Shown here piece after piece: positions 37,211-45,214 of a stretch of DNA of 64,000 bases. Each line of letters starts with the position of its first letter. The stretch's first letter is position 1. Under the pieces are notes generated by a model. The model worked only from the letters and a program-made list of their open reading frames with translations, was not told the origin of the DNA and ran no database searches. Both the position numbers and the translations under genes were made by a program. The DNA is from Marinobacterium rhizophilum DSM 18822 (GTDB taxonomy: Bacteria > Pseudomonadota > Gammaproteobacteria > Pseudomonadales > Balneatricaceae): contig NZ_KB899094.1 in NCBI RefSeq assembly GCF_000378045.1, forward strand, positions 24,018-88,017. The letters run 5' to 3'.

Positions 37211-37319
37211 TGTGGGCTTGTACCTGTCGTTCCGTGACGCCGCCGGGTTGCGGGTGGGGCCGGTGGCGGTGCTGTCTCGAGGGATAGCACCGCTTGAGAC
37301 CAGTCCTCAATACTATCCC

Positions 37320-37364
37320 TTGAGACCAGCCCTTGAGAGCAGCCCTTGAGAGCAGCCCTTGAGC
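37320..37364. repeat. 13-bp tandem repeat
   Basis: TTGAGACCAGCCC is followed by two TTGAGAGCAGCCC units and a partial TTGAGCC. More degenerate copies extend to the left (37290-37320). It occupies the gap between the hydrolase stop and the sterol-desaturase-family start. Confidence 0.85.
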
Positions 37365-38270
37365 CTACCCCTTTAAGTACTGGTTGAAAAACTCGATCGT
37401 TCGGCTCCATGCCAGCTCCGCCGCGGGCTCATTGTAACGCTCGGTGGAATCGTTGTGGAAGCCGTGGTTGACCCCGTCGTACATGTGCATGCTGTACTGT
37501 TTTTCCCCGGCCTTGAGGTCCGCTTCATAGTCGGGCCAGGTGGCATTGACGCGCTTGTCCAGTTCCGCCAGGTGAATCAGCAGGGGGGCCTTGATGTTCA
37601 TGCGGATGTCCTTGGCCGGCGGCGTACCGTAGAACGGCGCCGCGGCATCCACCACATCGGGAAGGCTTGCCGCCAGCATGTTGGCGATATAACCGCCAAA
37701 ACAGAAACCCACCACGCCCAGCTTGCCATTGCTCAGCGGGTGCGCTTTGAGGAACCTGGCCGCGGCCATAAAGTCCTGCTCGATCTTGGCCTTGTCCATC
37801 GAGCTTTGCATTGCCCGGCCTTCATCATCATTGCCCGGATAGCCCCCCAGGCTGTACAGAATGTCGGGGGCAAAGGCGATAAAGCCGGCCTTGGCAGCCC
37901 GGCGCGCCACATCCTCGATGTAGGGATTCAAGCCGCGGTTTTCATGCACAACCAGCACCACCGGCGCTGAGGCGGTTACGGATGTGGGAACGACCAGGTA
38001 GCCCCGACCTTCGCCGAAGCCTTCGGGCGAGGGGAAGGTGACATATTCCGCCTTGATATCGGCGTCATTGAACGACACCTGTTCGGCCAGCGCGTAATTG
38101 GGCAGCAGCGCCGCTGACAGCACACTCATGCTGAACCCCAATGCCGTGAGGGTCGACAGGCGAGACAGGAACTCGCGCCGGGTGATGTCGCCGTGGGCGT
38201 ATTCGTCGTACCAGTCAAAGGCTTCCTGGGGTATCACCTGTGGCGCGCTGTTACTCTTGTGAGCATGCAT
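37365..38270 (-). CDS. Dienelactone hydrolase family protein with twin-arginine-like leader
   Basis: The 301-aa alpha/beta hydrolase carries the DLH nucleophile cysteine in GVVGFCFGGYIANM and the catalytic histidine in DGVNHGFHND. An acidic residue lies in LAELDKRVN. The N-terminus has ITRREFLSRLSTLTALGFSM, a twin-arginine motif with a hydrophobic stretch, so export as a folded protein is likely. A similar arrangement occurs in many periplasmic DLH-like proteins. Its substrate is not known. Confidence 0.85.
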   Translation of the reverse strand: MHAHKSNSAPQVIPQEAFDWYDEYAHGDITRREFLSRLSTLTALGFSMSVLSAALLPNYALAEQVSFNDADIKAEYVTFPSPEGFGEGRGYLVVPTSVTASAPVVLVVHENRGLNPYIEDVARRAAKAGFIAFAPDILYSLGGYPGNDDEGRAMQSSMDKAKIEQDFMAAARFLKAHPLSNGKLGVVGFCFGGYIANMLAASLPDVVDAAAPFYGTPPAKDIRMNIKAPLLIHLAELDKRVNATWPDYEADLKAGEKQYSMHMYDGVNHGFHNDSTERYNEPAAELAWSRTIEFFNQYLKG

Positions 38271-39037
38271 AACATAACCTCCTGGTCATCGGCCAAAATC
38301 AGCGTTATTCAGGCTAGCAGAAAGCGGCGCAAGCACCTGCCATGCCGCTGAACTTTACAATCATTTACACACGCGTGGGGCACACGGCATGCGTGTAGCC
38401 CACGGTTGTACGGCTGATTGCCGCTGGAAGATCAATCCGTCGTAGTTGCCGAGTAGTTGCGAGTCTTTTGGTTATGCAAGCACAGGTGCTGGCGATGCAG
38501 TCTTTTTGTGCTGCGTATGATTCTGCTGGTCCGCGGTACGACTATCCATTCGCAGAAAGAGCCCTTCCGATCCTTCGTGGGGGCTGGCACGCGGCAAGAC
38601 CACAGAACCCGATCTTCAGGCGAGCGGTAGCTGCGCGGGCGGGCATATCAAGGTTGTTTGATAATTCACATTGCGCCTTGCTGGGCGCAGGGATGCTTAG
38701 TCAAGGGCCGCAGGCCGTTGCGAACGTCACCTCTTGCCCTGAAAAAAAACAGCAGGTCCGCGTAACTGCGCCTACTCTTTTGGGGGCTAAAGGGCCCGCT
38801 GCGTGTTTGGGCTAAAGGGCCTCCTGCGTGTTTGGGCTAAAGGGCCCGCTGCGTGGCGGGCAATGGGGTTTCCCCGCGTATTTATCCTTCGCACCCGCAG
38901 GTACCGGTATATCGGTGTGGAGCTGCAGGCTATTGCGGTGCGCGGGTTGGCCACGGGCAATGATGATGCGGAATGCGCCGTCCGCTTGCTTGCCGGATTA
39001 TCGAAAACGCTGTGCATTAACGTCGGGAGGGCGTGTC
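38271..39037. other. Non-coding stretch with repeats upstream of a binding-protein gene
   Basis: No supported gene in 767 bp. It contains a small palindrome near 38370-38405 and the 25-bp tandem repeat at 38784-38856. Possible frames here use unlikely codons and lack ribosome sites. Confidence 0.55.
38784..38856. repeat. 25-bp tandem repeat, three units
   Basis: GGGCTAAAGGGCCCGCTGCG begins at 38784, 38809 (as ...CCTCCTGCG) and 38834, with spacing 25 and TGTTT between units. It lies in a gene-free region. Confidence 0.85.
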
Positions 39038-40378
39038 ATGGTCGAGCGTGTCGGCTTTAAGCCGTTGCCGAGCCGAACGGAGCCACTGCCCGGTCGCCGC
39101 CGTTTTCTCGAAAATGCAGGCATGCTGGCTGCGGCCTCTGTGCTGCCCTGGTCATCGGGTGCGGTGCAGGCCGCGGGCGACGAGGTGCTGCACGTCGGGA
39201 TTATGGGGCCCTTTAGCGGGCCTGCGCGGGGCACCGGGCGCGATATTCGCCAGGGCGCACTCATGGCGCTGGACGATGCCCGTGCCGAAGGCGAGATACC
39301 GGTCAGGATCCAGGGGCGGCTGCAGGAGGTCGAACCCGTCTGGATCGACAGCCAGTCGAACCCGGCGACGGCCAGCGCGGCCGTGACCGAGGCGTTTTCC
39401 CGCTACCCGATAACCCTGATGGTCGGGGGCTGGCATTCTGCTGTCGCCCTGTCGGTGATGGATATTGAGACAGAGTACGGCGTTATGCACCTGAACCTCG
39501 GTTCCGCCCAGGCGATTGCTGACAAGATCAATCATGACCCGCTGAAATACCGTTTCTGGTTCAAGGGCTGGCCGTCACCGGCCAGACTGAATCCGCTGTA
39601 CCGCGACCCACTGAATCATTTTCGTCAGCAGGGGCTCTGGACGCCGGCCAGCCTGAAAGTGGCGATTGCCGCCGAAGACACGCCCTGGGGCCAAAGCTGG
39701 GGGGAGGCGATGCGCTCGACACTCAAGGGCATGGGGTTCGATCCGCTTGCTGTTGATTTAATGCGCCTCGATCAAACCGATTACTATGAGCTGCTTCAGC
39801 GTTACCGCCAGGAAAAGGTTGCGCTCGTCGCGTTCACCAATACGGGGAATCTCGCGGCCACCAGTTTTGTCAGGCAGTTTCGCGAGGTTGGTGTAGAGGC
39901 CCTGTTGGTTGCGGATTCCTTGCGGGGCAGCAGCGACTGGTATGAACAGAGCGGTGAGGCTTCAAATTATATCATCAGCATGGATGCGGCGATGCCGATT
40001 GCCTTGTGGCAGCGCTGGTGGGTGCGGCGCTACCAAACCAGGTTCGGTCATTATCCCAATATCGCGGCGGCCGGCTTGCAGTATGATTACACGCGCATGG
40101 CCATAAGGATTCTCAACAACGCCGCCAGCCTCGATCTCGAAAAGCTCATCAGCACTGCGTATCGCTCCCCGTATCGAGGGATCTGGCACCATTACCGTTT
40201 TGCACGGGGTCCTGGTCCGCGGGCTGTGTCTGCAAATGAGGTCATGACAGGCCGGTTCATGGAAGGGTTTTACTTTCCGATGGTGCAGCTGTTCAATGGC
40301 GAGTCAAAAATCATCTGGCCGTTGAAGTATGCCGATCAGCGCTTCCAGGCACCGCCCTGGCTGATGGCCCGGGGATAG
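39038..40378 (+). CDS. Periplasmic binding protein of the branched-chain amino acid/urea type
   Basis: The 446-aa product starts at MVERVGFKPL after GGGAGGG. It has a twin-arginine-like leader (GRRRFLENAGMLAAASVLP) and a type 1 periplasmic-binding fold: LHVGIMGPFSGPARGTGRDI at the mature N-terminus and IAAEDTPWGQSWGEAMRSTL near residue 220. It resembles LivJ/UrtA/AmiC-type receptors. No permease or ATPase genes are nearby, so it is an orphan receptor that may feed a distant transporter or a signalling system. Confidence 0.85.
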   Translation: MVERVGFKPLPSRTEPLPGRRRFLENAGMLAAASVLPWSSGAVQAAGDEVLHVGIMGPFSGPARGTGRDIRQGALMALDDARAEGEIPVRIQGRLQEVEPVWIDSQSNPATASAAVTEAFSRYPITLMVGGWHSAVALSVMDIETEYGVMHLNLGSAQAIADKINHDPLKYRFWFKGWPSPARLNPLYRDPLNHFRQQGLWTPASLKVAIAAEDTPWGQSWGEAMRSTLKGMGFDPLAVDLMRLDQTDYYELLQRYRQEKVALVAFTNTGNLAATSFVRQFREVGVEALLVADSLRGSSDWYEQSGEASNYIISMDAAMPIALWQRWWVRRYQTRFGHYPNIAAAGLQYDYTRMAIRILNNAASLDLEKLISTAYRSPYRGIWHHYRFARGPGPRAVSANEVMTGRFMEGFYFPMVQLFNGESKIIWPLKYADQRFQAPPWLMARG

Positions 40379-40409
40379 CTGCAGGCCTGCGCATGCGTTT
40401 TCAGCCGCA

Positions 40410-41291
40410 TTACTCGCTACCAAAAAAACGCAGTAATTCCTCGCAGACAGCCGCCGGTGCTTCTTCTGGCAGGAAATGGCCGCAATCCAGGGCCCTGCCT
40501 TGCACGTTTTTGGCATGCTCGCGCCAGACACCAAGGACATCGTAGGTACGGGTCACAAATCCTTTTGCGCCCCACAAGACTAACAGTGGGCACTCAAGCT
40601 TCCTGTTCAGATCCTCTTCATCATGCTTTAGATCTATGCTGGCGGCAGCACGATAATCTTCGCAGGATGCGTGAATGGCGTCTGGCTGGCTGAAACAGCG
40701 AATGTACTCAGCCATTGCGGCATCGGAAAACACCGTACCAGGCGCGCTCCAGCGCTTCATTTTTTCAGAAAGATAATAGGCGGGGTCAGCGCCGATCATG
40801 CGCTCAGGTAAACCATCTGGCTGGATCAGGAAAAACCAGTGGTAATAGCCTGTGGCAAAATGTTGGTCGGTCGTCTTGTACATGTGGTAGGTCGGTACGA
40901 TATCCATCACACAGGCTTGCTGGATTTTGTCCGGATAATCGAGCGCCATTCGGTGTGTCACCCTGGCCCCACGATCATGACCCGCCACAGAAAATTCACT
41001 GTATCCAAGCGCCTCCATCACTTCGACCATATCCTGCGCCATCGCACGCTTGGAATAGGGGGAATGATCCGGCGCGCTTGGCGGTTTTGAGCTGTCGCCA
41101 TAGCCGCGCAGGTCAGGGCAGATAACATGAAAGTCACGGGCAAGGCGGGGGGCAACCTCGTGCCAAATGACGTGGGTCTGCGGATATCCGTGCAACAGCA
41201 ACAGGGGACGACCGGTACCACCGTGGACGAGATTGATTTCAGCACCGCTGGTCTTTATTCGAGCGTTAACAAAGTCACTTGTGAAAAGCAT
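40410..41291 (-). CDS. Fluoroacetate dehalogenase-like alpha/beta hydrolase
   Basis: The 293-aa protein starts at MLFTSDF, chosen because AAGGGG sits eight bases upstream. It carries the haloacetate dehalogenase signature: nucleophile Asp106 with carboxylate-binding Arg107 and Arg110 in GHDRGARV, Asp130 in VMDIVP, halide pocket His151-Trp152 in YYHWFF and Tyr213 in CEDYRA, and catalytic His272 in CGHFLPEE. These match experimentally studied fluoroacetate dehalogenases closely in order and spacing. It probably hydrolyses a haloacetate, though epoxide hydrolases share the fold. Confidence 0.82.
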   Translation of the reverse strand: MLFTSDFVNARIKTSGAEINLVHGGTGRPLLLLHGYPQTHVIWHEVAPRLARDFHVICPDLRGYGDSSKPPSAPDHSPYSKRAMAQDMVEVMEALGYSEFSVAGHDRGARVTHRMALDYPDKIQQACVMDIVPTYHMYKTTDQHFATGYYHWFFLIQPDGLPERMIGADPAYYLSEKMKRWSAPGTVFSDAAMAEYIRCFSQPDAIHASCEDYRAAASIDLKHDEEDLNRKLECPLLVLWGAKGFVTRTYDVLGVWREHAKNVQGRALDCGHFLPEEAPAAVCEELLRFFGSE

Positions 41292-41546
41292 TTGATTCAC
41301 CCCTTTCCAGAGCCCGCACGATGGGGATCATACCCACCAGATCGTTCAGGTGCTCAAAACACACAACATCAAACACATCGTTACCGAAGCTGCTGGCCGC
41401 GATCAACATGACGTGGCGTTCGACAGCGAGCAGGCTGATCTACCCAGTGTAGTCGTCAATCTAACCGGGTGAGAGTGGGGAAAAATCAAGACCTGAACCC
41501 AATCCCTCTGTCCCTTCGAAACGACGATTTTTGGGTTGCAGTCGTT
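41292..41546. other. Gene-free gap at the left edge of the accessory block
   Basis: 255 bp without a supported gene. Composition begins to shift toward AT after about 41460. No attC or repeat was recognised here. Confidence 0.5.
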
Positions 41547-41987
41547 TTATCCAGCGCCAATGCCAAAGCTGGATAAGACGGCTGCGATCAGTATGACGAC
41601 CAGTAAAGCCATGGCGTACATCGCGAGGAACTGGAAGGAAATGGCGCTGATCCCCAGTACTGCGGCACCACCGGCAATGCGCGATGGCTCCTTCTTCGCA
41701 TACCCGGTAATGCCGAGTATGAAAGCCAGGCCCCCCAACAACGCTGTGACAACTTCCATGATCTTGTCGGTATCCCATTGCGGACTCTTGTAGTCCTGAA
41801 CAGGCTTCTTGCCTTTCAGCGCGTCCAGGGCTGCGGTGCGGATTGACGCGGCTTTTTCCGCAACGATCGTTTCAAGTGTGGGCTGTGGCGAAAATGGACC
41901 TGCCCAAAAGTGCATTAACGCCATGAGCAACGCCACGCTGCCTAAAATAATCCCAAAACTTCCGTATTTTGACGTCTTTCGTTCCAT
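41547..41987 (-). CDS. Small membrane protein, unrecognised
   Basis: The 146-aa product starts MERKTSKYGSF after AGAGAG. It has one N-terminal helix (GIILGSVALLMALMHF), a charged central part (about residues 35-80), and three further hydrophobic segments (VVTALLGGLAFILGI, AVLGISAISFQFLAMYAM, LVVILIAAVLSSFG). It may be the last gene of the cassette array or part of the backbone; no clear attC lies next to it, only an attC-like remnant at about 42024-42075. Confidence 0.7.
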   Translation of the reverse strand: MERKTSKYGSFGIILGSVALLMALMHFWAGPFSPQPTLETIVAEKAASIRTAALDALKGKKPVQDYKSPQWDTDKIMEVVTALLGGLAFILGITGYAKKEPSRIAGGAAVLGISAISFQFLAMYAMALLVVILIAAVLSSFGIGAG

Positions 41988-42077
41988 GATGATCTCTCTG
42001 CGATATAACATCGCAGCCAGGGGCGGGTATTAGCGCGTCCCCGACAGCATTGCCTTTTTATATTTTTCTAACGACTG

Positions 42078-42227
42078 TCAATTTTTGCAACCATTTTTGT
42101 CACAGGTTATTTTTTCTGATGACTGCACCCAGTGATCATGGTTCTTCTTCGTATCAGTACCACATCCGGTTGTTCCACCTTTACTCCCTTGGTGAACAAT
42201 ACCTGTTGGCGTATGTTTTACGGCCAT
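42078..42227 (-). CDS. 49-aa cysteine-containing small protein
   Basis: The frame starts MAVKHTPTGIVHQGSKGG, with AAAAGGAG eight bases before the ATG, and ends in ITCDKNGCKN. Three cysteines, many Lys/His residues and no membrane segment suggest a small soluble, possibly metal-binding protein. It is flanked by attC-like remnants and lies in the AT-rich accessory block, so it is probably a cassette gene. Function unknown. Confidence 0.6.
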   Translation of the reverse strand: MAVKHTPTGIVHQGSKGGTTGCGTDTKKNHDHWVQSSEKITCDKNGCKN

Positions 42228-42285
42228 GATTAACTCCTTTTAATGGTAACATTTATTCTCTTTTCGCCGGAATGTCGCCGGCTCG

Positions 42286-42633
42286 TCAGCAGGCTTGGCC
42301 TGGAAGAGGAACAATTGCGCATAACGGCATGCGCACTGGAATTATCACACCATTTCTAGCAGCCCACTGGAAGGCCAGCCAAAGTAGATAGATTCCTCCG
42401 ACGACCTTTATTGCGAAAAATAATTTTTCGGACGTATAGAGCACTGTAGCTAGCCCTGTAGCAGCAAGAGTGATCATACCTACAAATGCAACAAGCCGAC
42501 CTAGCCCAGCAAAGCAGGCAGCCCTGATGCCATAACGTTTTGCATTCGCCATCGAAAGAAGATTATTGGGGCCAGGTGCCATGTTCAATGCAAAGCACGC
42601 TGGTACGAATAATAGGATAGTCATAAGTGTCAC
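42286..42633 (-). pseudogene. Truncated LysE/RhtB-family exporter
   Basis: The first ~95 codons encode the N-terminal half of a LysE-type amino acid exporter (FALNMAPGPNNLLSMANAKR, IKVVGGIYLLWLAFQWA). A complete member is about 205 aa. After WAARNG the frame runs into unrelated text and stops at 115 aa, so the C-terminal helices are missing. GTG is the start, after AAGGAG, next to the attC at 42650. It appears to be a broken cassette. Confidence 0.75.
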
Positions 42634-42649
42634 GACTTATTCTCCTTTA

Positions 42650-42705
42650 AGTTAACGCTCAAAGCAGCGGCGCGTTTACGCGTCCACTGCCTTTATTTGT
42701 TAGGC
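42650..42705 (-). other. attC site of the 42713 cassette
   Basis: The minus strand reads GCCTAAC (perfect RYYYAAC) to GTTAACT, with a central palindrome around GGACGCG / CGCGCC. It starts 8 bases after the stop of the gene at 42713. Confidence 0.8.
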
Positions 42706-42712
42706 TTAATCT

Positions 42713-43177
42713 CTACTCGATAAATTTATAATCACTAGTTAGCGGTCCATCATTCTCTGAAGCCCAATCGCCTTTGACTTTGTATTTTATCGGTGTTGCT
42801 TCATCTTTATCTAAAGCCTGAACTATTACAGCGCCATTATCTACATAAATATCTTTTACACCACCACAGGCATTTAATATTGGACTAAAAACAATTCCTT
42901 TTTCTAAAATAGTTGCAATGGAAACAACTTCAGCACAACCGCTTCCGCCAACAGATCCGGTAATAGCAACAACCGTTGTTCCAGCATCTGATTTAAGTCG
43001 CTTGGCCTCAACGGCCAAGTACTCTGTTTGCCCTATTTTTTCATTTCCAATGTTATATGTCTGGTTATACATCTCGCTAGTTATCTTGAATTCGCCTTTG
43101 CCAGTATCAAAACTAACCGAGTCTGCCATTGCAGGCCCTGAAAATAATATTGAAGCTAGTAATATTTTTTTAAACAT
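42713..43177 (-). CDS. Exported cassette protein, unrecognised
   Basis: The 154-aa product has a clear Sec signal peptide (MFKKILLASILFSGPAMADS), so it is periplasmic or secreted. The mature part is beta-rich with two cysteines (GSVGGSGCAEV and NACGGVKDIYVD) that could form a disulphide. It sits between attC sites at 42650 and 43221. I do not recognise a family. Confidence 0.75.
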   Translation of the reverse strand: MFKKILLASILFSGPAMADSVSFDTGKGEFKITSEMYNQTYNIGNEKIGQTEYLAVEAKRLKSDAGTTVVAITGSVGGSGCAEVVSIATILEKGIVFSPILNACGGVKDIYVDNGAVIVQALDKDEATPIKYKVKGDWASENDGPLTSDYKFIE

Positions 43178-43220
43178 AGATTGCGTCCTTTGTTGTCTAC
43201 TGTTCGTGGGTAACTCGGCG

Positions 43221-43310
43221 ACCTAACGCCCGCAGCACGGGCAAAATTGGAGCGCAGCGTAAATTTTGTCCTTGTCCTTGTCCTTGTCCTTGTGCCTGCG
43301 CTTGTTAAAA
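43221..43310 (-). other. attC site with an internal hexamer repeat
   Basis: ACCTAAC at 43221 and GTTAAAA ending 43310 bound a stem with ACGCCCGCAGC / GCGTAAATT text. A CCTTGT microsatellite of about five units (43267..43293) expands the loop. It follows the HEPN gene stop by 4 bases. Confidence 0.7.
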
Positions 43311-43313
43311 GCT

Positions 43314-43907
43314 TTACTCTGCCAACCGGAACCAATCTCTCAAGCTCAGCTCTAGTCTGAGTTTTTCGTCCTCGGCTAAGAGACTACAGTGAGCTATTGG
43401 GTTCCGAAGGGTGTTCAGATTGAACATTATTTTTTCAACAGCTTTTACATTATTGAAAACACTAGCAAATATTGACCAGTTTTTTTTAATTATCTCGCCT
43501 AGCTCGCCGAAGTTGGTGTAGTCCAGCGGGTCCAAAGATCTGGGTGTGATGCCCGCTTCCCGCTCTCTTTGAATTCTTTTTTTAACCTCTCCAACTATGT
43601 GTTGAGGAACATATTTATCATTCCACCAGTCAGATTCCTCCGTTGCCTCTAACAATTCAGATATTTGCTGTCTGATAGTTTTCTCCAAGCAGTAAAATAG
43701 CTCATAATTTCTTGCCATGTATTGAGCCTCTTTGCGGAGGTTTTCTTCGAATTGGGGGACGTAAGTTCGCTCGATATCTTTGACTTGTTCACTCTTTTCG
43801 TTTTTTTCACGTAACTCAATATCATATCTCCTTTCGACATCATCCAAATCCGTTTCTAAAAGCATATTGGTCATACCGAAAGATTTTACTTTATCTACAA
43901 AAGACAT
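43314..43907 (-). CDS. Swt1-like HEPN domain protein
   Basis: The 197-aa protein has an N-terminal predicted coiled-coil part (residues 20-65) and a C-terminal HEPN domain. The Rx4H ribonuclease motif is Arg168 to His173 in LRNPIAHCS, preceded by a helical segment (VKAVEKIMFNLNT). HEPN proteins of this type are metal-independent RNases in toxin-antitoxin, Abi and other defence modules. It is encoded 2 bases after the DUF5343-like gene in the same cassette, implying a two-protein unit. Confidence 0.78.
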   Translation of the reverse strand: MSFVDKVKSFGMTNMLLETDLDDVERRYDIELREKNEKSEQVKDIERTYVPQFEENLRKEAQYMARNYELFYCLEKTIRQQISELLEATEESDWWNDKYVPQHIVGEVKKRIQREREAGITPRSLDPLDYTNFGELGEIIKKNWSIFASVFNNVKAVEKIMFNLNTLRNPIAHCSLLAEDEKLRLELSLRDWFRLAE

Positions 43908-43909
43908 TT

Positions 43910-44563
43910 TTAATCATCCAATATGTGTTGTTTGAGACTTTTGAATATCGCGTTAAATACTTCAATATCTTTAGTTGCCGGAAGATTTAAGTTTATCGTA
44001 TACGCTAGATTTATTGATTTTCCTTGTGAGCCATGCGAAGAGCCTTGGTTAAAATGAGGTAATGGTAACGACTGGTTAAACTTATTATTTTCGCCCATAT
44101 TTTCAGGTTCAACTTCCTCAACTTCTGCGATTTCAGTATCGAAGTCAGCAATTTTCCTTAGCATATTAAAAGTTGATAGCGTTTGCTGTGTTACACGTGA
44201 GTCCTTTTCACCACCTGTACATTGGACTATTAAACCAAGGACCTCATCATCAGAAGCATCATGCACATACTCATTCATTTCATAAAGACGAGCATACAAA
44301 TCTTTGAATGCCTTACCTACGGCAATCCGCGACTTCTTTGGGTTACGAAACTCGCTATATAGTTCTGTTGGCGATCCATCGCTAGCTACAAAACCCATTT
44401 TTTTCATAAATGGAATGGAGGCATTTGCTGAACCACCCTTTAACCCCAATTTCGTGTTTAGGAAATTTTGCGTGACGCGCTCAGGAACAGATGCCGTTTT
44501 GATTTTTTCGAGTACTTTTTCAAGCACGCCAACAGAAGTGCTGTAAGGTAAATTATCCGCCAT
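43910..44563 (-). CDS. DUF5343-like protein, partner of the HEPN protein
   Basis: The 217-aa protein starts MADNLPYSTSVG after AAGGAG. Residues 1-150 fit DUF5343: VLEKIKTASVPERVTQNFLN, FMKKMGFVASDGSPTELYSE and RIAVGKAFKDLYARLYEMNE, a winged-helix-like region. The C-terminal part has an acidic linker (EIAEVEEVEPE) and NLAYTINLNLPATKDIEVFN. As first gene of the pair it may act as antitoxin, regulator or target sensor for the HEPN RNase. The role is inferred from pairing only. Confidence 0.72.
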   Translation of the reverse strand: MADNLPYSTSVGVLEKVLEKIKTASVPERVTQNFLNTKLGLKGGSANASIPFMKKMGFVASDGSPTELYSEFRNPKKSRIAVGKAFKDLYARLYEMNEYVHDASDDEVLGLIVQCTGGEKDSRVTQQTLSTFNMLRKIADFDTEIAEVEEVEPENMGENNKFNQSLPLPHFNQGSSHGSQGKSINLAYTINLNLPATKDIEVFNAIFKSLKQHILDD

Positions 44564-44598
44564 ATTATTCTCCTTCAACCTAGGCTATTGGATGCTTC

Positions 44599-44867
44599 TA
44601 ACATTTGTATCATGGCCTCGAAGGCCGTTTTTCCCGAAGTCACTATTACCTGACGTACATACGCCAAAACCAGGAGAAATCCATTGAACATCAATCCTTC
44701 AGGCCATTTTCCCGACCAGAATCCATCCGACAAAACGATCACCAAGCCTCATATCCATTTTTATGTTCAGTTGGGTAACCATCTGTTTCTACGGCAATTT
44801 TGAATGGTCTATGTCTGCTACCCCCGGTAGTGGCTTTGATGAACGGATTGGCCTGAGTGCGTCAACC
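44599..44867. repeat. ~270-bp direct repeat, copy 1
   Basis: The segment from TAACATTTGTATCATGGCCT to GCGTCAACC recurs with roughly 80 percent identity at 49715..49985 in the same orientation. It contains the small palindrome GGCCTCGAAGGCC. On the minus strand it ends at a GTTAGAA core-like site 36 bases upstream of the DUF5343-like gene, so it could be a leader or promoter module. Neither copy keeps a shared reading frame throughout. Confidence 0.85.
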
Positions 44868-44899
44868 CGTTAGCCACTTAGTAGCCACTTAAAATATAA

Positions 44900-44956
44900 A
44901 GCTAACATAACCGGCGCGAGGTACGAGCGTCCGGCGCCGAAGGCGCGTAGTTAATG
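44900..44956 (-). other. attC-like site
   Basis: AGCTAACATAACCGGCGCG and GGCGCGTAGTTAATG bound a palindrome with GGACGCTCGTACC on the minus strand, the same internal text as the attC at 45837. Core matches are imperfect. Confidence 0.6.
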
Positions 44957-45010
44957 TTTTTTAGATATCCTCTGGATCAGGCTCGTTCTCGAAGTTAGTA
45001 AGGGGTAAGC

Positions 45011-45060
45011 GGGGTCAGGTCTTGTCTTTTGCCCCTTAGCAAAAGGCAAGACCTGACCCC
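45011..45060. repeat. Long perfect-type hairpin (GGGGTCAGG...CCTGACCCC)
   Basis: Two 22-bp arms, GGGGTCAGGTCTTGTCTTTT and its partner AAAAGGCAAGACCTGACCCC plus flanking GC, pair with one mismatch around a 6-base loop. It is followed by GAACCTGACCCCA duplicated once. Such palindromes occur near REP-associated transposases in marine gammaproteobacteria, but no transposase is present here. Confidence 0.8.
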
Positions 45061-45080
45061 AGAACCTGACCCCAGAACCT

Positions 45081-45104
45081 GGTCATGGTCATGGTCATGG
45101 TCAA
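45081..45104. repeat. GGTCAT hexamer microsatellite
   Basis: Three GGTCAT units and a final GGTCAA follow directly after the hairpin at 45011. Confidence 0.85.
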
Positions 45105-45154
45105 TGATAATCCTCGTAATCGATATCCATCGCGTCGGGGGGGGCAAATCGGAA

Positions 45155-45202
45155 GGTCACGCGCCGGTTCAGCGGACCGTCCGCTGCAACGGGTCGTTAG
45201 AC
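45155..45202 (-). other. Partial attC site of the methyltransferase cassette
   Basis: The minus strand begins with a perfect inverse core GTCTAAC 13 bases after the methyltransferase stop and continues into the palindrome CAGCGGACGGTCCGCTG. A matching far core end is not obvious, possibly because the hairpin at 45011 interrupted the site. Confidence 0.55.
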
Positions 45203-45214
45203 GACGTGTCAAAC

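Noticed and set aside
38468..38815. Plus-strand frame of 115 codons
   Set aside because: Lies in a repeat-bearing gap, lacks a ribosome site and ends in the 25-bp tandem repeat.
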